From Owenia fusiformis (lineage: Eukaryota > Annelida > Polychaeta > Sabellida > Oweniidae), in assembly GCA_903813345.2 (NCBI GenBank), contig CAIIXF020000008.1:17346822-17410821 (forward strand): DNA of 64,000 nucleotides. The letters are read 5' to 3'. Positions within the stretch are counted from its first letter, which is position 1. Each line of letters begins with the position of its first letter. The notes beneath the pieces were generated by a model. It did no database searches. It saw nothing but the letters and a program-made list of their open reading frames with translations, and was not told where the DNA came from. The position numbers and the translations under genes were made by a program. This document shows positions 1 through 12,929 of the stretch, piece after piece.

Positions 1-960
1 AAAGCAATAATAGAGGAGTCTCTGTATAGCTTTAAAATCTCACTAATTCTCATTTTCGTGAGATATTAATGTTTCATTCTTTTCAATAGCATATTTGAAT
101 TCAGTGAAAGATTTTCTATAATAATAACTAGATTTATACAGTTATGTTATTCAAATCATTTTCCATGACTTTTTCAACTTTTCAAAAAATCGGGCAAAAT
201 CCCCATTGATGCAATGTTAAAATTCTTTAAACCCTTGGATTATTCATTCAACAACCCAAAATTTCATGATCAATCACAATATTAACATGGTCATCCCATA
301 GTACGCCATTTGATTTTTAGACAGATTCAACCAACACTTTTTGACAAATCGTGAACATAAGTGACTATTGCAACTTATTACTATTGAAGCCTATGGCAGT
401 ATGGCCCAACCAAATCAAAAAATAAAAACAACAAGTGCTGACATCTATTTATTCAGCTTTATTCGGCTATATAGCAACTCTCTTATTCACCTCTAGAGAT
501 TAATGGAGGTGATCGCATGGGGGATAAGCCTTAATAACCAAGAGTTGATACATGCAGTTCAGCTTAAGTAGACAATCAAGAGAGTGTTTGAGCAGCATGA
601 TAAAGGAATCAATAGATTGCAATATAAATGCCAGATCCCAAGAGATTAACTGCAACGTTGGATGATTTAGCATCTTTGTCATAAATGAAAACAGAATTTC
701 TAGCCAGCTCAAAATTTTAATCATATCTAGTGAACCCACTTGGAGCCAACCCAATCCCCAAACCACCCAACCAAGCATACTCCCTTAACAAGTACTTTTC
801 TTAGCCAAGAATTTCTCTTGACTAAATTTTCTTCAAACAAGTATTTCTTTCAATTCATCTCAAACCAAATATTTCCTATGACCAAATATATCCCTTAATC
901 AAACATCTTTAGCCATGTTCCTGTTTCAAATATGTAGGTACATTGTATTTCCCTTGACTA
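1..960. other. No gene recognised (AT-rich flank)
   Basis: Open frames here are short and low in complexity. I looked on the minus strand for the missing 3' exon(s) of the DRAP1 gene, which should encode the stretch after the histone fold, and did not find a convincing match. The region may simply be DRAP1 intron. Confidence 0.5.
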
Positions 961-2063
961 TACAGGGTGGTCCAAAAAAATTGGAACATTTGTTAATTGA
1001 ACACAAAACCTTTATTTTTCCTCTAAAATGCACCAAAATTTCACTGAGCATAGTTCAGTCACTTATCTCCTCTCTGATGTAAAGTTTATAGGTGCAAACC
1101 ACAAAGTTAATGCATTAAACTAGTCAATGCTTGATATGACCCCCTTTTCTTAAATATACACTTGTCAATTTTGCAGCTACTTTTTCAAGTATTCTTTATT
1201 TCAAAGCTTAAATGATCATGTTGATTGCTATACACATTTTATAAAATCATATTTAGTTGACATGAGGTATTCATATCCATGGTTTACTGGAAAACTATTG
1301 TCAACTTGTTAAGAATACCCCAAATCATTATTTTTATTTAAGAGTATAGGAAAGAAAGAACATGTCAGAAGTGAAGTGATTGCATAACCCATACAGCTAC
1401 TAAACTGACAAAATCATTGTTTCCACTTTTCAGTAGAGGGGAAACTGACTAGTTATTTACAAGGCTTTAGTAAAGACCACCTCTAAGCACACATAATATA
1501 ATATATCATTTGTGTTCTGGGAAACTCCTTTATGATATTGATATACATGCATTGATATATTCAATGAATATTATTCATACTAAACAAGAAAGGGGAGGGG
1601 GTTCATTTACCAGTCAAAACAGACTGTCCTGGCCTCTTTCTGGAGAATATTCAATCAGTAATATATCCAACAATAGCCATCAAAATATGCTTGATACCCA
1701 TCAATTTGGGTAAAAAAAAGTTGAATATGCTAAAATATTTGATCTTTCTAGGCAAACATATAAGTAGTTTGTTCAAGCTGAATTTTTAAACAAGATGGCT
1801 TGGACAAAATCAAACGAACAGCAAAGTGAATGAATCATTTCCAAACTGAGTCCTAGGCTTCAACTTGTAATTCAGGAGAAGAGGGGTCATATCAGACATC
1901 CTCTAGTTTAATGCATTAACTTTGTTGTTTGCACCTATAAACTTTACATCAGAGAGATAAGTGACTGAACTATGCTCAGTGAAATTTTGGTGCATTTTAG
2001 AGAAAAAATAATGATTTTGAGTTCAATTATCAAATGTTCCAATTTTTTTTGGACCACCCTGTA
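961..2063. mobile_element. Non-autonomous Tc1/mariner-type element with long terminal inverted repeats
   Basis: The left end begins TACAGGGTGGTCC and the right end finishes GGACCACCCTGTA, flanked by TA. The inverted arms continue inward for about 180 bp (961-1147 against 1881-2063) with some divergence. Both arms share the segment about Cys-free AT-rich DNA ending near GGTGCAAAC / GTTTGCACC. No transposase remains inside. The terminal sequence and TA flank fit the Tc1/mariner superfamily. Confidence 0.8.
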
Positions 2064-2344
2064 TATATTCCTCAAAGTCAAACATCGCTCTTGCATGACT
2101 AAGTTCCATCCACAAATATTTCTTTTGACCAAATACATAAGGATTTAAGCCTAGAGGAATTATTGGATTGTTAATGGATTTAATGCATGAGTTCTTCTAT
2201 ATAAGCCTTTTACCAAGGCTGAATGCTATTTATACCTTTTCACACAAGGATGAATGCATGAACACGGATTTCATAAGTAGCAGTCAGCAGATGATTTTGC
2301 AAGTTGAAGATGAAAATGTGGATTCAGGAGCCATCAGCACTATG

Positions 2345-2490
2345 TAATGCCTTGGTCACATTTGCTCCGATTCATTGGCCGGCGCCCAGCCGATTGAGTG
2401 TTTTGTTCAATATTGAATTCAATTTTGAACAAAATACTCAATCTGGTGGGTGCCGTATTGAAAATCGGAGCAAATGTGACCAAGGCATTA
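2345..2490. mobile_element. 146-bp fold-back (MITE-like) element
   Basis: The left arm TAATGCCTTGGTCACATTTG is repeated inverted at the right end (CAAATGTGACCAAGGCATTA). A second inverted pair in the middle (TTTTGTTCAATATTGAATTC region against TTTTGAACAAAATACTCAAT) makes almost the whole element one hairpin. Terminal TA could be part of the target duplication. Confidence 0.75.
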
Positions 2491-2703
2491 GCATGGGATT
2501 GCTACAATCGTATCCCAAAGAGATATCCCCTTCCTTTGAGGCCATCTGCTCAAGTCACCCAGAGACTAAATAGAAGCTACTAGGAAGCCTCGCAAGAAGT
2601 GAAGGGCTTTCTGTTTGAAATAATGCAGCGTCTTCATGCTGGCAAAACCACCTGTTGTTTTGAATAATTTTGCAATTGCTTCCGTGTCACAATTTCAAAA
2701 ATT

Positions 2704-2781
2704 TTGCCTGTTGTTTTCATTTGTTTTGCCTGTTGTTTTCATTTGTTTTGCCTGTTGTTTTCATTTGTTTTGCCTGTTGCC
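2704..2781. repeat. 22-bp tandem repeat, about 3.5 copies
   Basis: The unit is GCCTGTTGTTTTCATTTGTT followed by TT, repeated head to tail. It creates a spurious Phe/Cys/Val-rich open frame on the plus strand. Confidence 0.9.
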
Positions 2782-2904
2782 ATATATTCAAAAGAAACCC
2801 CCGGCTTGCATCAAGATAGTCTGTGAGGACAAAACAGCTGTTTTTGTATAATAGTCTCCGACGACGAAGATGTTCCGATATCTCAGAATAAACAATAGAC
2901 TTAC

Positions 2905-5900
2905 ATGTGTGACGCTGTCAGGGTCTTGGCATTCCGACCAATCGTAGTTTTACTCGTCTCAGACATCAGAGCATCAATGAATAACTCCAGGGACTTAGCT
3001 GGTTAAATGTTAAGGAAAGACAGATGTGTAGCATATCAAATATTACAAATTATGTAAATCAACCTATGAAATGTACATGTATTGGTAATAAAATGAGTGT
3101 TCACTACCTGCATGAGGGTATCTGCATACTAAACATTCCCTAGTTTAATATTTTTATTTTATCATTGATTATGCCGATATCAATATCTCTTATATCAGTG
3201 TATTGGGATTATATTTGGAAATTGAATATATATGGGTGCGATATGAGTAATTAGATGATATCATATGCGTTATAATATCATTTAAAGATATTTTATGGCA
3301 AAACTATCTTGTAATATTCTTTTGGTCCTTCCTTTTTGGACCTTGTGCTTACATATTTTGTAAATCAAAGTGCAATTAATATCAACTTGATATGAGCACA
3401 TTGAAAGAAATGATATCATTCAAAGCCATATGACATCCAAACCTATAGGCAGTTTTTTTTGACAACTTTCGCCCAGGATATGGCGACTGTCAGACCAAAA
3501 TTATCTGTATCACATATAAATACATGAGAAGCAAGTAATTTCAATTTGTTCAGACACCGGTACATTTTTCGGTGCTATCTCACTACCTATATAGGGAGCT
3601 TTTGCCAAGGGGACTCACTTTTGAGAAATTCCAGGTGTTCTTTTTTGATAACTTTGGCCCAAAAATGACCAAAAATCACTTGTAAATGCTCAGAATGGTG
3701 AAAAACTGCATGATTTTGAAAGAATTTTTGCCCAGGGGGTGTTCATTCAAACCCCTCCCCCAAACTCCACCGGCTATAGGCCTGCTATCACATGATTTAC
3801 AGCACAGGTATATGTTAAGTAACAGATGTATAGTATAAGGGCCAATACATCATACAACTGCCATATTCAGAATAATATCTCCATCTATGAAGATGCTGCT
3901 TCATAATATGAGCATTTCAAAATATTTGAAATATATATTCTCATATATAATATTTTATGTTATAAGCATTCATAAATCCATAAAATATTGAAGGTGAGCA
4001 ATATTTAAGTGAAGCAATTTGTTTTACAAAAAGGTGGCCATTTTGAATTTGGAGGCCATTTTGAAAATGTCCTCTTAAAATAGAGATTGTAAACCTTATA
4101 AAGCAGTATTATTTTTAATGTGACCCAAAACAGTAATAAAGAATTCAAGTTAAAAGTCAAAAAACGTATTCTCTAAAAATATGTCATATGACCTGATAAT
4201 AATAGAAATTATTAAATGATTCAATAGACTATTAAATATTAAATTAAATTAATTAAAAATTAAATATTTTATTGAATTGTAAGACTGACCACTATAAATA
4301 AATAGATAAGTAAACTAAACTAAACTGTTAAAAGTTATATTTTTAAGCTAATCACATTGGTCGTAAAAAGCATTGGTCAATACAATACATATACCCATTT
4401 CATTTAAAGAATGTACAGGTTACAGATTCCATGTATGTAAGAATTAATTTATACAGTACAGAATGTATTTTTTAATCTAAAAGCGGATAAACGAATATCA
4501 TTCAAGTTACAATTATTGAGCCGGTTCATTTTGCGAGGATTTCCCGTACTACAAAGTAGGATGTACATTGTATATTTCTGTACTAAACGCACATATATTA
4601 TATAAACACATTTTCAGTTTCCCCTATTTGCACTCATATCAATTGATTCTATCAAATGGACACATAGCATCAATAAATCCACGTTGAGTATATGATATAA
4701 AATCAATAGAATCATTTATTTAACTCTTAGTGTTATAATATTAACACACCAAGTCAGATCTGAAGTAATGATTGGTTTTAACAGAAAATCAATAGAAAAC
4801 CTTATTCATAGCCAAACAATAACATTAACTTATCTCTATCGGGACCTCCCTGCTCGATGAATCTCTTCAATTATTCAAATCATGTATGGTGATAGGAAGG
4901 CCCTATTTTGGCAAATAAGGCCCATTTTGTTAAAAATGAACATTTTTCAGAAATAAAGCCAGTTTAGAAAATAAAGTAAAAAATTCTCATATTGAGAGAA
5001 GGTTTTAAAAATTGAACCCAAGATTTTAATAAAGTTTATGCGAGTACAAATAATCTTGATTTACGTCATTAAATATTCAAAATTCAGTCAAAGTGATGTC
5101 ATATTTGAAATCTACATGTACATGTTTAAGTACATCTAGAAATATGGTTTCGAAAATTGTCTATCAACTTTGAAAATTTAATTTTTATGAAAATGTGACT
5201 TCTTGTTCGGGTTGAATCCTCATAGACCCCATGTTACAAAATCACAAAAAGTGAATTATCTTTTCTTGTATTGGACAGATAACATTTCCTTTTACTGGAC
5301 ATATTTTAATTTGCATAACTATTAGATACATTAGGTTTATATGAAAATTGAACCACGCAAATAGATGTAATTTAAGTTAAAGGGAACTTTCTACTATACC
5401 CGCCATGCTATCTGACCCGAACGAGCCACCTGGTGGTGAATCTAGTAACTACCTACTCGCATCTGCGTTATTGAATCTAGTCTCTCTACTGTGATATTCA
5501 AATGCGCTAATGTAATATTTCAAATTCGCTAATGTGAAACTTGAACAGGGCTAATGTGAATACTGTTAAAAAAAGTAAGTATATGTGGAAATAATAAATT
5601 ATCTGTTGTATTAAAACTAAAAAGTGCATAACTCTAAATGACAGAGCTCAAGGGAGACAGAGCTCCAGGAAGTCCTGATAATATTTCATAACATCTCCAG
5701 AATAATTATCCACAAAAATAATTGTTAAATGAATGAATCATTCATATCATAGGCTTTCATTAGAACACTTTTTATCAAATGCACCAGTATATATGATTTG
5801 CATAAGCATAACATAAAAATATTTTTTGAGGAAATGAATATAAAGGATGATAAGATGGTTTGATGAAGCAACAATGCTTCTCTCTATAAGATATATGTCA

Positions 5901-8900
5901 TAAATATGATAAAAATTTCTGCAATTTCTTACTAATAAATATAATTTCCAATAAAGAAAGAAAAATCTAATTCATATTATTGCTCAAGAGGAAATTTTCT
6001 CTTTATTATGTACTTGAAAAAATTGAAATTCTTTTTCAATGAGAAAACAGAGAGCAAATATTTTAATAAGTTTCCTATCAGGATATCAGAAAATGTACCC
6101 TCAGGCTGGGAGGTTTATAGTTCATGTAATAAGATGATGCAAAATCGAAAGATTGAAAAGGGTAAGGAAATTGAAACATTATTGACAGCAGCCACTGAAT
6201 AAATAAAAAAAGCAATTTAAAGACATTCTACATTGTTCACATTCTCAGGTTAAATCATCAACATGATGAGTGAATTCAGCGGTAATCTATATTTATATCC
6301 CGAGGGGTTGAAGTAAGGTTCAAGTATGGAAATTTGCAGGAATAACGTGACAAGGATGTACTCTATGTTAAAATTATGTATGATGTTTACATATTTTCAT
6401 CTATTACCGAAGCTTTTCCGCATGACAGTTTCTTGTTACATAATTTTGTTACACAATCTTGTTAGACAATAATGTTTATTTGTGCTATGTATATCAATAT
6501 ATAATGATTTATTATTTACCCTAAAAAATGTAAGAACATATTTGGGGAGGAGGTTTGCTTGAATTATATAAAGGTGGCTATATCATAAAATGTTAACCAA
6601 AATAAGTATATGTTTAACTGTTATTTTGCATGGTAACTGGTCGACTTAACCCCATGTCAACTCAACTCAGCTCATCTCAAGCCTTGGTCAACTCATGGAC
6701 TTTCAACTAGATACACTTCAACCTCCTGTTGAACTCAATGTTTAGTCAACTTAGCTCTGGATAATTATTTAGAATTTTTTTGTATATTTTTAGCAAATAG
6801 AACAAACAGAAAGTAATTATATACAAGAACAGCATGCTGTTTAAGGAAAAATGGTTAAGTTGATCGAGGGTTGAGATGACTTGGGTCGTGTTGGGTCGAA
6901 CAGGAAGACTATTGTACTTTGCCTATATGTACATAATAAAACATTCCACAAAAATCAATTCATCATCTGTTGTTTTGAAGGAAACATTGACGCTCAACAC
7001 AAAAAAATCTAAATAGAGCATGTCTTTTATAATAAATATTGAAACAATGATCATGTTAACCTTTCAGGAGAATGTGTAACTGTGTTGTTGATATGGGGTC
7101 ATAATCCATAGATTATATTTTATGTTCTTCCAATTTGTCTATTTTTTCATCTCAGGGAAACACACCAATCTTAAAAATGTGACATACTGTATGTAGAGTA
7201 AGAACATATTTATAACACCGATATAGTGCTTAATAAAGAACTCAGTATCTAAATACTCAATATACTAAACACCGCGGCCATCTATTGTTTTATAAATTGA
7301 AATCTCATAAATGAGTATTCATATTTATCCCATACTTGTTACAGGTACATAAAGCCGGTTTGTAAAAACTTATATTTTCATCAGCGGGCAGATATAGCTT
7401 TACGTCCTGCCAAGAGCGGGCAAATATAGTATATCTGCCTACTACGTCATAATCGTTCACATATTGATTTATTCTTTGTAACGTTTGCATAATATTAAAT
7501 GACAACAAAAAGATGGAGACTGTAACAATATGTCACTACCCTGAACACATATATAAAAGATGATCAAAATCCCTATTTAATTCATTCTTACATTTACTTA
7601 CAGTACTTGTAGTTATATCATTTAAAAATCCATTTGGTGATTAAAGCTGATGAAACTTAAAGGGACATGCTTGTTGTTTGAAAGCATATACTCAATTTCC
7701 CGACCTGAACAATTTAAGACAATTGTAGATTTCATTCAACAAGAGTTTTATATATTATCAGGTTCAAATCAATATAACTGTTTTAAATTGTTTTGTTCTC
7801 GAATATTAGAAAATACTGATTCATATATGCGCTTTTAAATTGTTTTGTGCTAGAATATTAGAAAATGTTGATAAGTTCCTTTAAATTGTTTTGATCTTGA
7901 ATACTAAGGATACAAATGATGACAGGAACAGCAGCAGCAACTTTTCCAACTTCCTCATCTTGCTGCATTATCTTCTTGATACGTGCCTGAAACACAATAA
8001 TAATGTAAATTAGTAACAATAACATGTACAGCTGTAACATAAAAATGTATATCTGTAACAATCTGTAATGATCTATTAACATTAAAATGCAAATCTGGTT
8101 ACAAAATAAAAATCTGCATTTGTACATAATACATGTAGGATTGTAATGAATTGAAATAAAGTAAAGCATGTGCATAGAGTACACCTTTGAAGTAAAAGAA
8201 AATATTCGCTACATGTCTGTGTTCACTACAGAGAGGGTTTTTTATAAGTACAGATATCAGTTGAGAATGTTCTGAGAAATTACAGAACACTGGAGAGAGG
8301 TTTTCACTTTAGACATACATTTTGTATTTATATGTCAATAACAACTGCTTGCTTGAAAATGACAACTTGGACCTCGATATTTCATTTCAACATCTCTATT
8401 TTAGTCAAAGTCCTAACACAGGTCTGAATGGTCTAATACAAGCATGAGCCAAGGAAAGGTACTATTGAACTGCATCTAGGTCCTGGATCTCAATAGTACT
8501 TTTCCCTTGGCCCGTGGATACAATAAAAAATAAGTTTTGAGTAGTAGAATCGGCCTCTAAGGTCTTGTCATTTCAGAATTAGGATTGTTATAGCCATAGT
8601 TTGTTGAATTCAAAAAAACTTTTTTTACAGTGAATGAAATATATATGAATCAAGGAAATAGTTTATAATTATACATGTACCGCCCAGCTTTGAATGTCTT
8701 TGAATGTATGACATTTGTTCAGACACGGCAATATGAATATCGTTTTGAATATAACTTGCACATTCAATAATATATGTATGTTAAACGTTTATACTATCGA
8801 ATCGTTTATAACTACACATCACTCATTTACTGTCATTGTTGAATCAGGGAAATGTGTAAACTTTCAAGTTTTCAAAAATAATTTCAGAAATAATTTTGAA

Positions 8901-9041
8901 TTCTTATTTTGTGAACAAGAACACATTCAGATACACTTGTACGGCTGTATAATAATACTTAATTACATAACGAATCGGCGAAATAAAATGTATACTTACA
9001 TGAGGGAAACGGGCGTTGTATTTCTTCTTTTTACTTGGCAT
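2905..9041 (-). CDS. DRAP1: DRAP1 / NC2-alpha, Dr1-associated corepressor (partial: first three coding exons)
   Basis: This is the histone-fold subunit of the NC2 (DR1-DRAP1) complex, a nuclear repressor that binds TBP on promoters. Coding exons by hand: 9041-9000 (MPSKKKKYNARFPH), 7986-7914 (ARIKKIMQQDEEVGKVAAAV, then PVII and the first base of Ser), and 2998-2905 (KSLELFIDALMSETSK, then TTIGRNAKTLTASHM). All borders are GT..AG (GTAAGT, GTATCC and GTAAGT donors) and the phases join. The 69 residues follow the known DRAP1 N-terminus and H2A-like histone fold in order. The next exon, normally beginning KQCI, was not located and probably lies left of the window. The gene is divergently paired with PIGF. 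The 4.9-kb second intron holds dispersed repeats only. A change from the usual FPPARIKK to FPHARIKK falls at the exon 1/2 junction. Confidence 0.93.
3590..3785 (+). repeat. Dispersed repeat, also near 23630-23790 and, inverted, 56225-56390
   Basis: The copies share a stretch reading AATGGTGAAAAACTGCATGA then TTTTGAAAGA, followed by a G-rich run (GCCCAGGGGG / GGCCAAGGGGGGG). No terminal structure was resolved. The first copy lies in the DRAP1 intron. Confidence 0.7.
5050..5470 (+). repeat. Dispersed ~400-bp repeat; further copies at 42298-42695 and 44224-44363
   Basis: Copies begin near AATCTTGATTTACGTCATTA and end near GAGCCACCTGGTGGTGAA followed by CTACTCGCATCTG. The 44224-44363 copy has lost most of its middle. 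All three are on the same strand; two lie around the downstream side of the nested connexin-like gene. Confidence 0.8.
7781..7905 (+). repeat. Imperfect tandem repeat, three copies
   Basis: The core TTTAAATTGTTTTG(T/A)(T/G)CT(C/A)GAATA recurs three times just downstream, in the gene's direction, of DRAP1 exon 2. It accounts for part of a short plus-strand open frame here. Confidence 0.7.
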
Positions 9042-9127
9042 TTTACTGATTTTTAGTGGAAATCGACATCCGGAAGTGAATCAATTACGCATGCGTAAAA
9101 ATTACTTCCGTTTGGGAAACTCAAAAA
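9042..9127. promoter_or_regulatory. Shared bidirectional promoter of DRAP1 and PIGF
   Basis: Only 86 bp separate the two divergent start codons. The interval contains CCGGAAGTG (9070-9078) and ACTTCCG (9104-9110), two ETS/GABP-type sites in opposite orientation. Between them lies the palindrome ACGCATGCGT (9087-9096), which resembles an NRF1 site. There is no TATA box, and the layout is typical of bidirectional housekeeping promoters. Both 5'-UTRs must be very short. Factor identity is inferred from motif only. Confidence 0.75.
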
Positions 9128-12100
9128 ATGAATGAAGCAAAATATCGCAGTTTTCTTTCTAATTGTAGAATAATATTCAATATTGCCACTATATTACTAT
9201 TATATTTGGCAACTTACATACTGCCTTCCATTGGGGATCGTTACAACCTTGTAGAAGAACCGTTATTGGCCAGTGAAATATTGGTGGCAATTTTGTCAGT
9301 GTGGAATCTCATTGGTTTGCCATTTCTGTTGTATTTAGAGAGTAAATTCACTTTCAAGGTAAATTGACAATATATATTTGTTTATTCTAATGACTTATTA
9401 TTATTCATCTCAATTCCTCTTAGAAATCTATTATTGAGTAAATAACACTTCGGGGAGCTTATTATTGGCCATTATTAGCTGATCCCACGCTAATCAGAGT
9501 TGGGCCCAAAATTTTTTTTGGGCCAAACAAGGCCTTCAGGCCCCAAAAAGTCGGCCTTTTTGGTCATTACTGGGCCTTTTAAGGCCTTTTTTTTTAATTT
9601 CAGGCCAGATTTTGAAGAAAATGGGCCTCAAAATTTCAAAATTTGGGCCCACTTTTGGATTTTGGGGGCATTTGGGCCCCCCCCCCCTTGTTGGTTCCTG
9701 GATCCGCCCCTGCCCAGGGAAATTTTAGTCATTGAAGACATTATTTGGTGCAATCTGAGTGTTTGTAAGCTATATACATATTTGTTTTTTGATAAAAACA
9801 GCATTTTTTGAAGTTTCTTTCACAGCCAAAAAATTTAGTTTCGGAGGGTGTGTGCATCCAGTACACCCTCCCCCTTTCTTACACCCATGGAGGTGCTATA
9901 GAATAGGAATCATGTGGAATTCTCTTTACTCCATTGGGAAAAACAGGGAGCGATATAAAATGTAATTTATAATGCCTTGGGTAAAATATTGAACTGGTCC
10001 CTAGCTTAGTAACTTTAAGGGTTTGAATTTTTATTATGTCACCACCAGAAGTTATTGACTATTATAGTCTCTAATTGCTTTGTAGACAGTGTTCTGCGAT
10101 AGGTATCTGGTGGTTGGCATCTGTAATAAATAGCAGGTAGTATCATTTTGCATGTTAATACCTGATTGACAGTTCTGAAATTTTGATATAATGGTAATTT
10201 TTGTATGTACATGTATTTCAGGTTTGGAGCTTATTGAAGTCTGCTGGCTTAGTCTTCTCTACAACAGTACTGTACCATCTGATAGCTGTGTTATATGGAG
10301 CACCATTTCTAGAGTACATATTCTCTTTGTATTTTTAAACTAATTTTAAAAAAAGATTTGAACAATACAGTAGTTTTCAGTATAACTTTTTCAACAAGAT
10401 GCTGAATCGTAATTTTACATCTATATGTCAAAACGAGTCGTATAATTTACAGCCCCTACCAAGGTGGAATTCAACCTACCCACCCACCATGCAGGGTCTG
10501 ATTTTTAATTTTTTTTATTTCTCTTGTATGATTATCGTAACCTAGGTCGGGATGGTAAATTACACAATCCCAGTCAAAACATTACAATGTCTTATGTTTT
10601 TAACAGTAGGATGGAATATAAAATATCAACAACAGGGTACAATACCTGTTATTCTAAAATTTATGATGATCACTGCAAATTATATTTCGCCTAACATACA
10701 TTGTAATTTTCTTTATCAATTAATGACAGATATCTGTAATCTTATACTGTAATTATAGATCTTCAGCAGAAACGTTCCACTTTGCGCTACTCTTAAGTTG
10801 TGTCACGGCTCTACCATTATGTATCACCTTTGGCCACAGTGATGCCATCTATCAGGTTTTCAATTTTAAGAAGTAAGTATCTTAGTTTCAACAGTTTACA
10901 TGTCACCGCAAAGAAGTGGTTACATATTGTTATTGGTTGCTTTCATTATTGCAACGGTGTTTGAAGTCTGTAGCAAATTGTTTATTTTTGTAACCATTTG
11001 CATTGTTTTGTAGTTTTTTTTACTGTACTGTATCTGGAGGCTGTTTCTTGAAAGTTTCGTTATAAATGAATCGTTAATTCAATTGTTAATAATGTTTTTT
11101 TCGTTTCTCGAAAGTTAACAATTCGCAATGATGTCATGATTTTTATCGATTTATTCGTTATCCGTGATTGATTTTACGAGTATGAATGGGGGTCTCATTA
11201 TTCCATTAATGATGCGGTGTCCATAGAAACGAATCCACGATTCGCTATTAAAGATTCGTTAATAACGATAAGTTTCGAGAATCCTGGAAGAATATCATTC
11301 TCTCGATGAGAGCTCCAGAAACTATTAGACATCAATATTTTGTTCAAATTATCTAAATTTGTCGAATGGTGACATAAAAAAGAAAATTGATTTATACTCA
11401 AGTGATTGAAGATCAGGTCAAACCTGAAAAAAAAAAATTTAATTTTAAAAAATTGGTTGAAAAATTATCCTTTTATCAATTTAATTACTAGTATTAAATT
11501 GACTAATCAACCTTTAAACTATGAATTATATTTGACTGTTTTGTCAACATTATCGAATTAACATTAAGTTTTGATTTGTTCCACAGGTTTAATCTCATAT
11601 TTTCAATACAAATGTAGATTTTCCAAATAGGTCACATTGACCTTTATATACACACATAGTTGTATTCATGAAAATGCAAAAAATCTGTACAAATTAAAAT
11701 TTAAGCAATGTTATTAAACGTTTATTTGTGTTTCATACAAAAACTCAAGACCAGCAGTCAATATCCCAGCTAAATATATCTTTCACAAAGTTCAAGTTCT
11801 GATTGACAGCTCTATTTTTGCACCTTCCATATTTGGGAGTGAAATTGATGGCCTGTGTTAAAACTCCAAGGTCAAGCTGATCTGGTCACTCTCTAAGAAC
11901 ATTTAAAAACAGAATTTTGGCTGGAATTCATTGATTCTACATTGAATTTTCTCAGTTAAAATATATTTATATGAAAAATGACCTTTCAAATCAGTCTTGG
12001 GTATCTCAGATCAGTTTATTTGGGAGGTTTTGATGTTTGTCATTTTTATGTGAAAGAATGGTTTTGTAGTGTTTTTAGCACTGTATTTTGTCAAAGAATG

Positions 12101-12929
12101 TAGATTAAAAGATCTTCACTTTCATTAGAATCGTATTATGTCATCACTACAAGTTATGTTGTTATAGTCTTCAACTTTTTGTGGATGGTGTTTGGTGGTT
12201 CGTGTTTGGCATTTGGTGTCTGGCAGTTGGTGTTTGGCATCTGTAACAAGTGGCAGGTGGTGACATTTTGCATGTTAATTATCTGATGGAATAAAAAGTT
12301 ATCAAGATGAAATTTAATTTGTATTCATTGCATTTCTAGGTCGGATGCCACTTTGGAGGGGCTAGCCAGACTGACTACATGCTGTAGTCTCTTAGGGGCA
12401 TGGTTGGGGGCCTTCCCAATACCCCTAGACTGGGACAGACCTTGGCAGGTATACATGAATTCTAAGATGATCTCCCCTCTAAGGGCCCTTACTTGTTTGA
12501 AGAAAATCATGTCACAATGTCTCTTTTGGGAGACAATGGCATATGCTAGTAGTTGATATGGCGTCAAATGACCAATAAAATGCCACAATAGAGACTAGAG
12601 AATTTTATTGTGAATTGAGGATCTTCGAACCAAAAACCATGTGTGGTTGGAATTTTGGAATTGGAATTTTCCTTTGAGGAAAATATTGTTTTATCGAAAG
12701 AGGTCTTATTAATGGTCAGAAAATACTCATGTTCCATGATATAACAGTACCATACATAATTCTATTAGACTTTTTGTTTTATTCAGAAAAATGTTTGTTT
12801 CTGTTTCAGGAATGGCCACGAAGTTGTATGATAGGGACTATATTAGGCTATACCACAGGACACTTAATCTCAGCTACACATACCATCTATCAAGTCTACT
12901 TCAACAGACCCAACTACAAGATCACCTAA
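9128..12929 (+). CDS. PIGF: PIGF, GPI-anchor ethanolamine-phosphate transfer subunit (complete)
   Basis: This is an ER multi-pass membrane protein of GPI-anchor synthesis that stabilises the ethanolamine-phosphate transferases PIGO and PIGG. Exons: 9128-9358, 10222-10313, 10759-10872, 12340-12448 and 12810-12929. They total 666 nt, or 221 aa; the human protein is 219 aa. All introns are GT..AG and the phases join (0, 2, 2, 0). Diagnostic segments are VLYGAPFLE then ETFHFALLLS at the exon 2/3 junction, GAWLGAFPIPLDWDRPWQ in exon 4, and EWPRSCMIGTILGYTTGHLI in exon 5, matching the family's GAWLGA.PIPLDW.RPWQ.WP signature. Several hydrophobic helices are evident, the first at about residues 13-33. 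AATAAA signals follow at 13368-13378. The gene shares its promoter with DRAP1. Confidence 0.95.
9490..9720 (+). repeat. Relic of a dispersed element, GC-richer than its surroundings
   Basis: The stretch in PIGF intron 1 is packed with GGGCC/GGCCTTT pieces and ends in GGATCCGCCCCTG. The open frame through it is Gly/Pro/Phe-rich low complexity and is not taken as coding. Confidence 0.5.
10037..10190 (+). repeat. GTCACCAC-type dispersed repeat, copy 1
   Basis: The family has ends carrying GTCACCAC / GTGGTGAC, a (T)GGTGTTTGG-rich middle, and the terminal stretch GGTGACATTTTGCATGTTAA (copies vary slightly). Other copies are listed separately. This one lies in PIGF intron 1 and stops just before exon 2. 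Confidence 0.75.
11037..11295 (+). mobile_element. MITE-like element, family copy 1
   Basis: Terminal inverted sequences run GTTTCTTGAAAG..TTCGTTA at the left and TAACGATAAGTTTCGAGAA at the right, with inner inverted pairs around GATTCGTTAATA. An inverted relative sits at 28096-28330, sharing TTTCTATGGACACC.., GAATGGGGGTCTC and ATTGATTTTACGAGTA in opposite orientation. It lies in PIGF intron 3. Confidence 0.75.
12137..12285 (+). repeat. GTCACCAC-type dispersed repeat, copy 2
   Basis: Same family as 10037-10190. It runs from GTCATCACTACAAGTTATG through GGTGTTTGG repeats to GGTGACATTTTGCATGTTAA, in PIGF intron 3 just upstream of exon 4. Confidence 0.75.

Noticed and set aside
1801-1840. Minus-strand Phe-Asp-Phe stretch as the missing DRAP1 exon
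   Set aside because: No continuing similarity, no acceptor in the right phase, and it lies inside a transposon.
9500-9965. Plus-strand frames in PIGF intron 1
   Set aside because: Low-complexity Gly/Pro/Phe translation of a repeat relic; PIGF exons are accounted for elsewhere.
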